From positions 49,577,043-49,641,042 of the forward strand of contig NC_079495.1 of NCBI RefSeq assembly GCF_030052815.1: a stretch of 64,000 bases of DNA, read 5' to 3'. The first letter of the stretch is position 1, and every line of letters begins with the position of its first letter. Source of the DNA: Hevea brasiliensis (taxonomy: Eukaryota; Streptophyta; Magnoliopsida; Malpighiales; Euphorbiaceae). The position numbers were made by a program, and so were the translations under genes. The notes below the pieces were generated by a model that was not told the origin of the DNA, did not search any database, and was given only the letters and a program-made list of their open reading frames with translations. Shown piece by piece: positions 45,846-57,416 of this stretch.

Positions 45846-46754
45846 ATGGCAGACAATAAGAATGTTATTTCTGATGTGATTCCGGTGATGACTAAGATCA
45901 CGGAAAACAAACTTAATGGTTCGAATTACCTGGAGTGAAGTAAGACTGTTAGGATCTATTTGCGTATAATTGATAAGGATGATCACCTTACTAAATATCC
46001 ACCTACTGATGATACACAACAAACTTGACTAAGGGAGGATGCTCGGTTGTTTTTGCAGCTTTGGAACTCGATTCACAGTGAGGTAATTAGTTTAATTAAT
46101 CACTATGAATTTGTTAAGGAATTAATGGATTACTTAGCTTTTCTGTATTCTAGTAAAGGGAATATCTCCCGTATTTATGATGTTTGTAAAGCATTCTACC
46201 TTGCTGAGAAAGAGGATAAGTCTCTCACGGCTTATTTTATGGATTTTAAACGGGTATATGAGGAACTTAATGTATTATGGCCTTTTAGTCCTGATGTGAA
46301 AGTTCAGCAGGCCCAACGGGAGCAACTGGCTGTTATGAGTTTTCTTGCAGACCTTCCTTCAGAGTATGAGACTGCTAAATCTCAGATTCTCTCCAGTTCT
46401 AAGATTTTCGATTTGCATGAAACGTTCACACGGGTCCTTCGTACAGAGAGTACCCAATCTTCACAGCCTGCCAGTAGTGCTCTTATTAGCCGTAATTCAA
46501 ATGGACAACAGGGCAAAAGAAAAGGAAGTAGAGAAGGAATTACAAGCAACAGAAATAATCAGCGTAATGGAGAGGCTAGTTCTAATCAGGACTCAAGATG
46601 AGTCATTTGTTATTATTGCCATGAGCCTGGCCATACAAATATAATTGTCCGCAACTTCAGAGGAAAAATCAGCGATCACAGATGGCAAATATGGCAGCAA
46701 AGGATTTTATAGTATCTTCCTCTGAGAAAACTGTTTTGGTATCTGCAGAGAATT
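45846..46754 (+). pseudogene. C1 gag (broken)
   Basis: From the ATG at 45846 (MADNKNVISDVIPVMTKITE) one frame runs to 46601 with three in-frame stops: TGA at 45936 and 46026 (where C2 and C3 have Trp) and TGA at 46599 (C2 has Gly). The middle carries a UBN2-like copia Gag region (AYFMDFKRVYEELNVLWPF, REQLAVMSFLADLPSEYET). The knuckle CYYCHEPGHT follows the last stop, then a 1-nt deletion near 46637 shifts frame. C3 has a stop at the same place as 46599. Confidence 0.8.
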
Positions 46755-48448
46755 TTGCACAGTTTTCCAGTATCAAGCATCTCTAAAGCTACCAGTTTCC
46801 TTGTCACTGTGATCGCTGAGTCAGGTAAATCCACTACATGCCTTGTGTCTTCCTCATCCAAATGGGTTATTGATTCTGGTGTGACAAATCACATGATAGG
46901 TAATTCTAGTCTTCTATCTGCTTTTCAATCTAATCTCACTTCCTCTACTGTTACTTTAGCTGATGGTTCTACTTCTTGTGTCATGGGTTCTGGAACTGCG
47001 AACCCGACTTCGTCAATTTCTTTGTCAACTGTTTTGTGTCTACCAAAATTCTTTTTTAATCTACTTTCTGTTAGTAAACTTACTCGTACGTTAAATTGTT
47101 ATGTTTCTTTTTTTCCTGACTAGTGGTTGTTTAAGGATCTTACGACGAAGCAGATTATTGGTAGAGGACGTGAGTCAAGTGGTCTTTAAATTCTGGAAAA
47201 TTATGTACCGCAGTCGCTGGTTTGCTCCAATACTTTAACACCTCTTAAAACTCATTGTAGATTGGCTCATCCTTCCTTGTCTACCATGAAGAAGTTGTCC
47301 TCAGTTTCAGTCTTTATCAGAACTAGAATGTTAGTCATATCAGTTTGCAAAACATCATCGTTTGCCTTCTGTGTCTAGAGTCAATAAACGGGTTTCATTC
47401 CCTTTTGAGTTAGTTCATTCTGATGTTTGGGGTCCTTGTTCTATTACTTCTAAAACTGGATTTCGTTATTTTGTTACTTTTGTTGATGATTACTCTCGTG
47501 CAACCTAGTTATATTTAATGAAGAATCGTTCTGAATTATTTTCTATCTTTTGTGTCTTTTGTAATGAAATCAAAACTCAATTTAATATTACTGTGCGCAT
47601 ATTAAGAAGTGACAATGCCAAAGAATACTTTTCAGCACAATTTCAGTCTTATGTGACACAAAATGGCATTCTTCATCAGTCTTCCTGTGTGGATACACCA
47701 TCCCAAAATAGCGTGGCCGAAAGAAAAAATCGACATCTTCTTGAGGTAACTCGTGCTCTTCTTTTTCAGATGAAAGTTCTTAAACACTTTTGAGCGGATG
47801 CAGTTTCTACGGCATGTTATTTTATCAATCGTATGCCGTCTTCTGTCCTTAATGGGGCCCGTATTTTTTGTTGTACCTATTTTGTGCGTGATGTTCGTCC
47901 ACAGGTTACTAAATTGGATCCAAAGTCTCTCAAATGTGTCTTCCTTGGGTACTCTCGGCTCCAAAAAGGGTACCGCTGTTTCTCTCCTACTCTTAATCGT
48001 TATCTTGTTTCTGCAGATGTCACATTTTTTTAGTCTCACTCCATTTTTTCCTCAATCTTCTGTGCATGAGAGTCAGGGAGAGGAGGATCTCTTAATATAT
48101 ACTGTCCAACCAATGTCTAGTCCTCTCTCACAGTCTGTTCCTTCTGTCTCTAGACCTACTCGACCTCCCGTTATTCGTGTTTATTCCAGGATATTGGATA
48201 TTCCTGACTCAGATCCTACACCAGCTACTTCTTTGGGAGATCCTGTATCACATACTGATAATGATTCTGATCTAGACTTACCCATTGCTCTTCGTAAAGG
48301 TAAACGTTCATGTACTTACCCTATCTCTTCTTTTGTTTCTTATAATCAATTGTCTTCTTGTTCTCGGTGTTTTGTTACTTCTTTAGACTCTGTTCCTATC
48401 CCTAATACTGTTGGTGAGGCACTGTCTTTTCCTGGCTAGTGTGCTGCT
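46755..48448 (+). pseudogene. C1 protease and integrase (broken)
   Basis: 46755-47123 encodes the protease region with KWVIDSGVTNHMIGN (D-S-G core) and the following LADGSTSCVMGSGT. A stop at 47121-47123 and further changes follow. Integrase core parts are visible: PFELVHSDVWGPC (near 47400), IRTLRSDN-like ILRSDNAKEYFSAQF and DTPSQNSVAERKNRHLLEVT (47518-47793). Compared with C2, about 50 bp encoding IPYTALFPTKSLFPVE is missing near 47855. The C-terminal linker (PTRPPVIRVYSR) is open to 48439. Confidence 0.75.
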
Positions 48449-49936
48449 ATGAAAGAGGAAATGGAGACTTTAGATGCTAATGGTACATGGAAACTGTTGC
48501 CTTTGCCCAATGATAAGAAAGCTATTGGTTGCAAATGGGTATTTACAGTAAAGGTAAATCCTGATTGTTCTGTGGCTAGGTTAAAAGCACACATTGTAGC
48601 AAAAGGATATGCTCAAACATATAGGGTTGATTACTCTGACACTTTTTCTCCTGTAGCTAAACTTACTTCTGTTCGTTTGTTTATCTCTTTAGCAGCTACA
48701 TATGATTGGCCCCTGCACCAATTGGATATCAAGAATGCTTTCCTTCATGGTGATCTTCAAGAGGAGGTGTATATGAAGCAACCACCTGGGTTTGTTGCTC
48801 AGGGGGAGTTGGGTAAAATTTGTAGGCTTCAGAAGTCTCTTTATGGCTTGAAACAAAGTCCTAGGGCCTGGTTTGGGAGATTCAGTGAAGCAGTACAGAA
48901 ATTTGGCATGCAAAAGAGTAAGTGTGATCACTCTGTATTTTATAGGCGATCTGAGGCTAGTCTAATTCTCTTAGTAGTCTATGTGGATGACATTGTCATC
49001 ACTGGGAGTGACTCTGCAGGTATTTCATCTCTTAAAACCTTCCTCCAAACCCAGTTTCAGACCAAAGACTTGGGATTGTTAAAGTATTTCTTGGGTATTG
49101 AAGTTATGAGAAGTAAGAAGGGTATTTTCTTGTCTCAAAGAAAATGTGTCCTCGATCTATTGACAGAGACAGGAAAATTAAATGCTAAGCCTTGTAGTGC
49201 ACCAATGACTCCAAATTTACAACTGTTAGCAGGGGATAATGAGCTGTTTGAAGATCCAGAGAGATACAAGAGATTGGTAGGAAAATTGAACTACCTTACA
49301 GTCACTCATCCTGACATTGCTTATGCCGTTAGCGTGGTAAGTCAGTTTATGTCTTCCCCAACTGTTGCTCATTGGGAAGCCTTGAGACAAATCTTGTGTT
49401 ATCTGAAAGGCGCTCCAGGAAGAGGTTTGTCATATGATAATCATGGGCATTTGAATGTTGAATGTTTTTCAGATGCCAACTGGGCTGGATCTAAGGTTGA
49501 CAGGAGGTCAACTACTGGATATTGCATTTTTGTTGGAGGGAATTTGGTGTCTTGGAGAAGCAAGGAGCATAGTGTAGTTTCTCGATCTAGTGCTGAATCC
49601 GAATACAGAGCCATGGCACAATCAGTATGTGAGGTAATGTGGATACTTCAATTACTAGATGAGACAGGTTTTAAGACCTCCCTGCCTGCGAAATATTGGT
49701 GTGATAATCAAGCTGCTCTCCATATTGCTTCTAATACGGTGTTTCATGAGCGGACCAAACATTTTGAGATTGATTGTCACTTTGTTCGTGAAAAGATTCA
49801 ACAACAGATCATCTCAACAGGACACATCAAAACTGGAGAGCAGTTAGGAGTTATTTTCACAAAAGCTCTGAATGGAGCTAGGATTGACTACATTTGTAAC
49901 AAGTTGTGCATGATTAACATCTATGCTCCAACTTGA
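48449..49936 (+). pseudogene. C1 reverse transcriptase and RNase H, long open frame
   Basis: A 495-codon open frame starts at MKEEMETLDANGTWKLLPLP. It has no stop, but it is not a separate gene because it was part of the single copia polyprotein. The RT includes [46 protein letters not shown] and the catalytic YVDD at residues 178-181. RNase H begins near residue 340 with SDANWAGSKVDRRSTTGYC and SSAESEYRAMAQ, ending GEQLGVIFTKALNGARIDYI. RT copies element RNA to DNA, and RNase H removes the RNA. It is the best preserved coding block of the window. Confidence 0.85.
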
Positions 49937-49943
49937 GGGGGAG

Positions 49944-50101
49944 TGTTATGGAAAGTCAATCACTTTATTATTTCTCTGTATATTCTGTATTTTGTATTCC
50001 TATTTAGGATTTCTTCCTAATTTAATAGAACAAAATTATAAGAATCAATTGTATATATATACCCATGCACAGATTAATTGAAATTAAGGAGAATCATCTC
50101 T
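49944..50101 (+). mobile_element. C1 3' LTR, end truncated
   Basis: The LTR starts TGTTATGGAAAGTC after the PPT GAGGGGGAG (49935-49943 region). It ends at CATCTCT at about 50101, a few bases short of the expected TTCTACA. Confidence 0.85.
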
Positions 50102-51720
50102 GGTATGTAACAATACCCCTTCCTTGAACACCTACTTGTCCCAGGGAGTTATAAAAGGCTGGAAATTGAGATCTGAGAAAGGAATCATCCTCCCAAGTGG
50201 CATCCTCTTGTGGTAGCCCATTCCATTGAATAAGAGATTGTGGCACCTGCATATTCTGCCTGACAATTACTCCATTCTGTAACACCTGAACTGGCTTAAC
50301 TTCCACCTGATCTTCTACCAATTTAGGAAGCTCCAAAATAGGTATCTTGTTATCCCCAATCTTCTTCTTAAGTAATGAAACATGGAAAACTAGATGGACA
50401 GTAGAAGATTCTGGCAACTTCAACTTGTAAGCAACTGCTCCCACTTTTTCCACAACTTGAAAAGGACCATAATATTTGGCAGATAACTTGAGATGCTTCC
50501 TCACAGCAATAGTGGCCTGCCTATATGGTTGTAATTTCAAATACACCCAATCCCCAACTTGAAAGTCCCTTTCACTCTTTTTATCCACTCGCTGCTTCAT
50601 TCTACTCCTGGCCAGCTGTAAATTCTCTGAGTAAGGAAGTAATAGTTGTCCTGTCCTTAAGGAATTCTTCCACTGCAGCAACTGCTGACATTTCAGTAGG
50701 CAAAGCTGGTAGCATTGGAGGATAGTAACCATAAAGAGCTTCAAATGGAGTCATCCTAATAGCACTATGGTAGGTAGAATTATACCACCATTCTGCTAAG
50801 GAAATCCACCTACCCCAAGTGATAGGTTTTAAACGAGCCATGCTACTCAAATACCCTTCCAAACACTGATTTACCCTCTCAGTTTGGCCATCAGATTGAG
50901 GGTGATAAGAGGCGCTAAAACAAAGAGAAGTACCCAGCTTCTTGAACAATTCTCGTCAAAAAAGGCTTGTAAAAACCTTATCCCTATCTGAAACAATAGT
51001 TTGAGGGGCACCATGCAACTTATAAACATGGTCCAAAAATAGTTGAGCAACTGAAGAAGCAGAATAGGGATGAGGGAGAGGCAAAAAGTGGGCAAACTTG
51101 GTGAATCTACAAACAACAACCAAGATGGTATCTTTGCCAGCTGACTTGGGCAATTGTTCCACAAAATCCATAGAGATATGCTGCCAAGCCTGGTTAGGAA
51201 GTGGTAGAGGCTGTAGCAAACCAGGAGTAGCACAAGTTTCCCCCTTACACCTTGCACAGTCATCACACTTCTTTACCCAATCTAGCACATCCTCTTTCAA
51301 TCCTGGCCAATAGAAATGTTTCTTCAACCTATGACAAGTTCTCAATACCCCTGAATGCCCTCCCAAGGGTGAATTGTGATACAAAGTAATGAGATGACTT
51401 CTCAAAGAAGTATTACAGCCAACATATAATCTGCCCTTATAATACAACAATCTAGATTTGAGAGTAAATCCTGGAACACTACCCGCTGCCACTGAAAGCT
51501 GTTGAATCAATTCCTCAGCCCTCACATCTCCTTCATAAGTAGCTGCAACATTAGACATCCAGGTAGGAACTGCAGCAGATTGCAAAGCAAAACAATTAAC
51601 CTCAAGCTGCTCCTCAAAGCTTCTTCTAGATAAGACATCAGCCACCCTATTTTCAATGCCCTTTCTATACAAAATCTTATAATCCAGCCCCAACAACTTA
51701 GAAATTTCCCTATGCTGCAA
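50094..51720 (-). pseudogene. G2 integrase with chromodomain-like C-terminus (broken)
   Basis: The minus-strand frame 51720-50956 holds the HHCC zinc-binding region (GGHSGVLRTCHRLKKHFYWP, CDDCARCKG) and the integrase core (ISMDFVEQLPKSAGKDT, IVSDRDKVFTSLF). A TGA then replaces a conserved Trp. 50949-50602 continues with SASYHPQSDGQTERVNQCLE (catalytic E). A frameshift follows near 50650. 50744-50094 encodes GDWVYLKLQPYRQ, FHVSLLKKK and VPQSLIQWNGLPQEDATWED, a chromodomain-like end that in chromoviruses targets heterochromatin. The last codons run into the PPT and LTR. Confidence 0.82.
50113..50126 (-). other. G2 polypurine tract
   Basis: On the minus strand AAGGAAGGGGTATT lies directly before the 3' LTR start TGTTACATACC at 50112. 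Confidence 0.75.
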
Positions 51721-51732
51721 GTTAATATGAAG

Positions 51733-52267
51733 TCACTGTTCTAACAAGTATTTAATGCTTTCATGGTCTGTCTTAATGAAAAATTGCCCTTGTTCTAAAT
51801 AATGCCTCCATTTAGAAATAGCAAAAGTAATTGCCATCAATTCCTTCTCATAAACTGAAAGCCCAATACTTCTTACTCCAAATGCCTTAGAAATAAAGGC
51901 AATAGGGTGCCCTTGTTGTTGCAATACAGCTCCCATACCTAGACTACTAGCATCAGTTTCAACAAATGAATGGTTGAGTAAAATCTGGCATAGCCAACAC
52001 AGGGGTAGAAGACATAGCATTACTCAACCTCTCAAAGGCATGTTGTGCTATTGAAGACCACTGGAATGCATCTCTTTTTAGTAAATCAGTCAAGGGTTTA
52101 CTAATAAGGGCATAATTCCTAATGAATTTTCTGTAATATCCGGTCAGGCCCAAAAAGCTCCTCAATTCTTTGACTGCCTTAGGCGCAGGCCACTCAACCA
52201 TAGCCCTTATCTTGTCAGGATTTGCAGCTACCCCTTTTGCAGATATTGTATGCCCCAAATACTCCAC
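51733..52267 (-). pseudogene. G2 RT thumb and RNase H (frameshifted)
   Basis: 52267-51959 gives MEYLGHTISAKGVAANPDKI, LRSFLGLTGYYRKFIRNYA and LAMPDFTQPF. A frameshift near 52000 leads into 52020-51733 with VETDASSLGMGAVLQQQGHP, ISKAFG and YEKELMAITFAISKWRHYLE, the typical gypsy RNase H. A stop follows EQ in place of a conserved Trp. Confidence 0.8.
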
Positions 52268-52376
52268 TTGACTTTGAGCAAAAGAACCCCTAGAAAGCTT
52301 AGCATAAAGATATTGTTTCTGCTAAAACCTTAAAAACATCTTCCAAATGGGAAATATGAGACTCCAAATCAGGACT

Positions 52377-52796
52377 CTAAATGAGAATATCATCGAAGAA
52401 AACCAACACACTTTTCCTAAGGAATGGCTGGAATATATCATTCATAAGGGCTTGAAATGTTGCTGGTGCATTTGTAAGGCCAAAAGGCATGACTGTAAAC
52501 TCAAAGTGCCCATTATGTGTTTTAAATGCAGTCTTTGGAACATCTGGAGTGTCCATTCGAATCTGATGGTATCCAGCTCTAAGGTCTATCTTAGAAAAGA
52601 TTGTTGCACCATGCAATTCAACTAATAAATCCTCAATAATAGGAATCGGAAATTTATTCTTAACAGTAGCATCATTTAACTTCCTATAATCCAGACAAAA
52701 CCTCCAAGAACCGTCCTTCTTCTTAACTAATAAAACAGGGGAGGCATAAGGACTAGTGCTATGCTGAATTACTCCACTGTCAAGCATTTCAGACAC
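52377..52796 (-). pseudogene. G2 reverse transcriptase core
   Basis: 139 open codons carry [69 protein letters not shown] and the active site FFDDILI. Just upstream is a stop (VS... preceded by TAA near 52798). It compares closely with G1's RT, showing that the two belong to the same broad lineage. Confidence 0.82.
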
Positions 52797-53013
52797 TTAA
52801 CTTCTCAATTTCAATTTTCTGGAAATAAGGATATCTATAGGGCCTGACATTGATAGGTTCTGCAGTAGGTAATAGAGGGATGGAATGATTATGAGATCGA
52901 AATGGTGGAAGTGACTTTGGCTCCGCAAATAAGAAGGAATACTTGTCCAATAGAGATTGAATTCCAGGTGGATAAGTGGATGAAGAAAAACATCCAGAAG
53001 ATTCAGAATTTAC

Positions 53014-53223
53014 CTATTGCTGTTCAGAAAACTGAATACTGAATAAAGGAGTTTGGAAGTCTAACCCCTGCTTCTGCAATAGCTTGTGGTAACTACTACA
53101 AGGTAACAGCTTCATTGGAGTTGTTGCATCACTAACCCCTTGCAATTCGACACTTTTCCCATCCTTTCGAAATCTCACCAATCTAGCTTCAAAGTCAAAC
53201 ACGATAGGGTTGAAACTTCTCAT
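53014..53223 (-). pseudogene. G2 pol linker after protease
   Basis: This frame continues directly after a TAG at 53224-53226 that replaces the Trp of LGVDW. It reads MRSFNPIVFDFEARLVRFRK and is the usual region between the protease and RT of gypsy elements. A stop follows SIQFSEQQ. Confidence 0.7.
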
Positions 53224-54282
53224 CTAATCAACCCCTAGTATCATGTCAAAATTGCCCAATTCCAAAGTTCTAACAGTAAAAGAAAACTTGTAGTTGTGCA
53301 TCTTCCAAGTGAAATTATTACAAATAGAAGAACTCATAATTTTTCTCCCATCTGCTGCTATAATTGCAGTTGTTGTAATTGGCACACAAGGCAGCTTCAG
53401 TTCTCTTACTACTTTAGCATCAATAAAACTACTAGTACTTCCACTATCAATAAGAATGACTAATGGTCTATTCCCACAATACCCCAATACCTTGATTGTA
53501 TCCACCCCTCGAGAACCCTCCACTAAATTCACAGACAGTGCAAATTCCTCTTGAATTCCATGATCCAACCCATTATAACCTTCACAATCCTCATGCCAAA
53601 CCTCCTCCCCTTGATCTCCTTCTACCTCATCATGCAAAGCCATCAAAGTCTTCTGCTTACATTGATGACCTGGAAAATATTTTTCTCCGCACCTGAAACA
53701 GGGCTTAAGAGGCCTTTTATCATTAGTTAACTGTTGGCTATTAGGTTTTGTGGTGGTTTGGTTAAAAGAAGAAGCACTCGTAGACTGATTAGGTTTAACT
53801 CTCACAGAATTAGATTTGTGGCTAATGCTGGAATCAATTATTGGTGGCTTAGGAGCATATGGATAACTGGAATTGTATTGAGATGGTTTGGTGGTAGCAG
53901 AAGAACAAGAACTGAATTGAGAAGGTCTTTGGGTACTGTTATAGGTTCTAAATGATGGTGTCGTGTTTCTTTGGACTTCTAACAATTGTTCTTGCAACTT
54001 AGCTGCTTCAAAAGCATTAGCTAATGTCACTGGTTTAAGCATCCTTACCATCAACCTTATATCATCCCTTAATCCCCCAATAAATCCAGAAAGAAAATAA
54101 GATTCCCCCAAATCAGGCATTACCTGCTCCATTCTCACCCTTAAGTCTTCAAATTTATCTTGGTACTCATCCACACTTCTTTCTTGCCTTATTTTCATAA
54201 ATTCCTCCACTATATCCTTCAATCCCTGCTCTCCAAACCTCTTACACAAATTCTGTTCAAACTCCTCCCAAGAACTCTTTTT
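53224..54282 (-). pseudogene. G2 gag C-terminus and protease
   Basis: The minus-strand frame resumes at 54282 after the C2 insertion (HNKGKKSSWEEFEQNLCKRF). It includes the Gag segment ERSVDEYQDKFEDLRVRM and MLKPVTLANAFEAAKLQE. A Ser/Pro/Thr-rich linker, the knuckle CFRCGEKYFPGHQC, an acidic stretch (EVEGDQGEEVWHEDCEGYNG) and a protease with LVILIDSGSTSSFIDAKVV (D-S-G) and FDMILGVD follow. The frame is open over about 350 codons and stops at the Trp that should follow GVD. Confidence 0.82.
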
Positions 54283-54759
54283 CCCTTTGTTATGGAAAGT
54301 CAATCACTATATTATTTCTCTGTATATTCTGTATTCTGTATTCTTATTTAGGATTTATTATTTAGGATTTCTTCCTAATTAGTAGAACACAATTATAGGA
54401 ATCAATTGTATATATATACTCATGTACAGATTAATTGATATTAAGGAGAATCATCTCTTTCTACATGGTATCAGAGCAAGTCATCTATCTAGGGTGACTA
54501 TTTGTTCTCACCACCCAGCTCAGGAGAGATCTTAGCCGCCGACCGGTCATTTCGACTCCGATCAACATCGCCAGCGTCGCCTCAACCCCCCTCATTCCAC
54601 CATTGTGTGCTGTTGCCTGATCCAGTATACCATTAAAAGACTTCTGAGGTTTGACTCTCAGATCCTATTTCGATATTTGCTTGATTTGTGATTTTTGGTT
54701 ATTTTGCTGCTGTAAGCAATTTGGATTAGCGTTTCGGTTAGTTTTCTTTGTCTCAACAA

Positions 54760-56051
54760 ATGGCAAACAATAAGAATGTTATTTCTGATGTGATTCCGGT
54801 GATGACTAAGATCACGGAACACAAACTTAATGGTTCGAATTACCTGGAGTGGAGTAAGACTGTTAGGGTCTATTTGCGTAGCATTGACAAGGATGATCAC
54901 CTTACTAAAGATCCACCTACGGATGATACACGACAAACTTGGCTAAGGGAGGATGCTCGGTTGTTTTTGCAGCTTCGGGACTCGATTCACAGTGAGGTAA
55001 TTAGTTTAATTAATCACTGTGAATTTCTTAAGGAATTGATGGATTACTTAGATTTTTTGTATTCTGGTAAAGGGAATATCTCCCGTATTTATGATGTTGT
55101 AAGGCATTATACCGTGCTGAGAAAGAGGATAAGTCTCTCACGGCTTATTTTATGGATTTTAAACGGGTATATGAGGAACTTAATGTATTGTTGCCTTTTA
55201 ATCCTGATGTAAAAGTTCAGCAGGCCCAACGGGAGTAACTGGCTGTTATGAGTTTTCTTGCAGGCCTTCCTTCAGAGTATGAAACTGCTAAATCTCAGAT
55301 TCTCTCCAATTCTGAGATTTCCTCTTTGCATGAAACGTTTACACGGGTCCTTCGTACAGAGAGCACCCAATCTTCACAGCCTGCCAGTAGTGCTCTTATT
55401 AGCCGTAATTCATATGGACAACAGGGTAATAGAAGAGGAAGTAGAGGAGGAATTACAGGCAACAGAAGTAATCAGCGTAATGGAGAGGCTAGTTCTAATA
55501 AGGACTCAAGAGGAGTCATTTGTTATTATTGCCATGAGCCTGGCCATACAAAATATAATTGTCCGCAACTTCAAAGAAAAAATCAGCGATCACAGATGGC
55601 AAATATGGCAGCAGAGGATTCTACAGTATCTTCCTCTGAGAAAACTATTTTGGTATCTGCAGAGGATTTTGCACAGTTTTCCCAGTATCAAGCATCTCTA
55701 AAGCCTACCAGTTCCCCTGTCACTGCAATCGCTGAGTCAAGTAAATCCACTACATGTCTTGTGTCTTCCTCATCCAAATGGGTTATTGATTCTAATGCGA
55801 CAGATCACATAACAGGTAATTCTAGTCTTCTATCTGCTTTTCAGTCTAATCTCAATTCCTCTACTATTACTTTAGCTGATGGTTCTACTTCTTGTGTCAT
55901 GGGTTCTGGAACTGCGAACCCGACTTCGTCAATTTCTTTATCAACTGTTTTGTGTCTACCAAAATTCTCTTTTAATCTACTTTCTGTTAGTAAACTTACT
56001 CGTACCTTAAATTGTTCTGTTTCCTTTTTTCCTGACCAATGTTTGTTTTAG
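54760..56051 (+). pseudogene. C2 gag and protease (broken)
   Basis: Gag starts at the ATG at 54760 (MANNKNVISDVIPVMTKITE). A 1-nt deletion near 55098 shifts the frame, and a TAA replaces CAA at about 55237 (RE*LAVM). 55248-56051 is open and includes the knuckle CYYCHEPGHTKYNC (complete CCHC) and the protease KWVIDSNATDHITGN. Here the D-S-G core reads D-S-N, which would inactivate it. A TAG replaces CAG at 56049. Confidence 0.8.
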
Positions 56052-56054
56052 GAT

Positions 56055-57373
56055 CTTACGACGAAGCAGATTATTGGTAAAGGACGTGAGTCAGGTGGTC
56101 TCTACATTCTGAAAAATCATGTACCGCGGTCGCTTGTTTGCTCCAGTACCTTAACACCTCTTGAAGCTCATTGTAGATTGGGTCATCCTTCTTTGTCTAC
56201 CATGAAGAAGCTATGTCCTCAGTTTCAGTCTTTATCAATACTAGAATGTGAGTCGTGTCAGTTTGCAAAACATCATCGTTTGCCTTCTGTGTCTAGAGTC
56301 AATAAACGGGCTTCATCCCCTTTTGAGTTAGTTCATTATGATGTTTGGGGTCCTTGTTCTGTTATTTCTAAAACTGGATTTCGTTATTTGTTACTTTTGT
56401 TGATGATTACTCTCGTGTTACCTGATTATATTTAATGAAGAATCGTTCTGAGTTGTTTTCTATCTTTTGTGCATTTTGTAATGAAATCAAAACTCAATTT
56501 ACTATTTCTGTGCTCACATTAAGAAGTGACAATGCCAAAAAATTCTTTTCAGCACAATTTCAGTCTTATGTGACATAAAATGGCATTCTTCATCAGTCTT
56601 CCTATGTGGATACACCATCCCAAAATGGCGTGGCCGAAAGAAAAAATCGGCATCTTCTTGAGGTAACTCGTGCTCTTCTTTTTCAGATGAAAGTTCCTAA
56701 AAACTTTTGGACAGATGCAGTTTCTACGGCATGTTTTTTAATCAATCGTATGCCGTCTTCTGTCCTTAATGAGGATATTCCTTATACTGCTTTGTTTCCT
56801 ACAAAATCTTTGTTCCCTGTTGAACTCCGTATTTTTTGTTGTACCTGCTTGGTACGTGATGTTCATCCACAGGTTACTAAATTAGATCTAAAGTCTCTCA
56901 AATGTGTCTTCCTTGGGGACTTTCGGCTGCAAAAAGGGTACCGTTGTTTCTCTCCTACTCTTAATCGTTATCTTGTTTCTGCAGATGTCACATTTTTTAA
57001 GTCCACTCCATTTTTTCCTCAATCATCTGTGTATGAGAGCCAGGGGAAGGAGGATGATCTCTTAATATATACTGTCTAACCAATGTCTAGTCCTCTCCCA
57101 CAGCCTATTCCTTCTGTCTCTAGACCTACTCGACCTCCCGTTGTTCATGTTTATTCCAGGAAATTGGAGATTCCTGACTCGGATCCTCCACCAGCTACTT
57201 CGTTGGGAGATCCTGTACCTCATACTGATCATGATTCTGATCTAGACTTACCCATTGCTCTTCGTAAAGGTAAACGTTCATGTACTTACCCTATCTCTTC
57301 TTTTGTTTCTTATAATCAATTGTCTTCTTGCTCTCGGTGTTTTGTTACTTCTTTAGACTGTTCCTATCCCTAA
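56055..57373 (+). pseudogene. C2 integrase (broken)
   Basis: 56178-56435 carries GHPSLSTMKKLCPQ and CESCQFAKHHR (zinc-binding part) and the start of the core FELVHYDVWGPC, with a frameshift near 56387. 56606-57079 carries DTPSQNGVAERKNRHLLEVT and IPYTALFPTKSLFPVELRIF. A TAA at 57077-57079 replaces the CAA seen in C1, and C3 has the same stop. 57083-57373 is the linker PTRPPVVHVYSRK. Confidence 0.78.
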
Positions 57374-57416
57374 TACTGTTGATGAGGCACTGTCTCATCC
57401 TGACTAGTGTGATGCC

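Larger units (their letters stand above)
45347..50101 (+). mobile_element. Copia element C1 (4.76 kb)
   Basis: This Ty1/copia element lies on the plus strand in the 3' LTR of G2. Its 5' LTR is 45347-45554, its PBS is at 45555, and its 3' LTR is 49944-50101. The 3' LTR ends at CATCTCT, lacking TTCTACA, and the neighbouring G2 LTR lacks CTTTCT, so a short deletion removed the junction and any target duplication. Order is gag, protease, integrase, RT, RNase H, as in copia elements. LTR length and total size suggest the Ale/Retrofit type, inferred from general structure only. The two LTRs differ at ten or more positions, so C1 is older than C2. Confidence 0.88.

Noticed and set aside
45678..46022. 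114-codon minus-strand open frame recurring at 54658-54936 and 60849-61127
   Set aside because: It is antisense to the start of copia gag in all three copies. Conservation follows from the sense coding sequence.
47632..48039. 135-codon minus-strand open frame, with a twin at 62981-63211
   Set aside because: It is antisense to the copia integrase, and recurs only because the copia copies are homologous.
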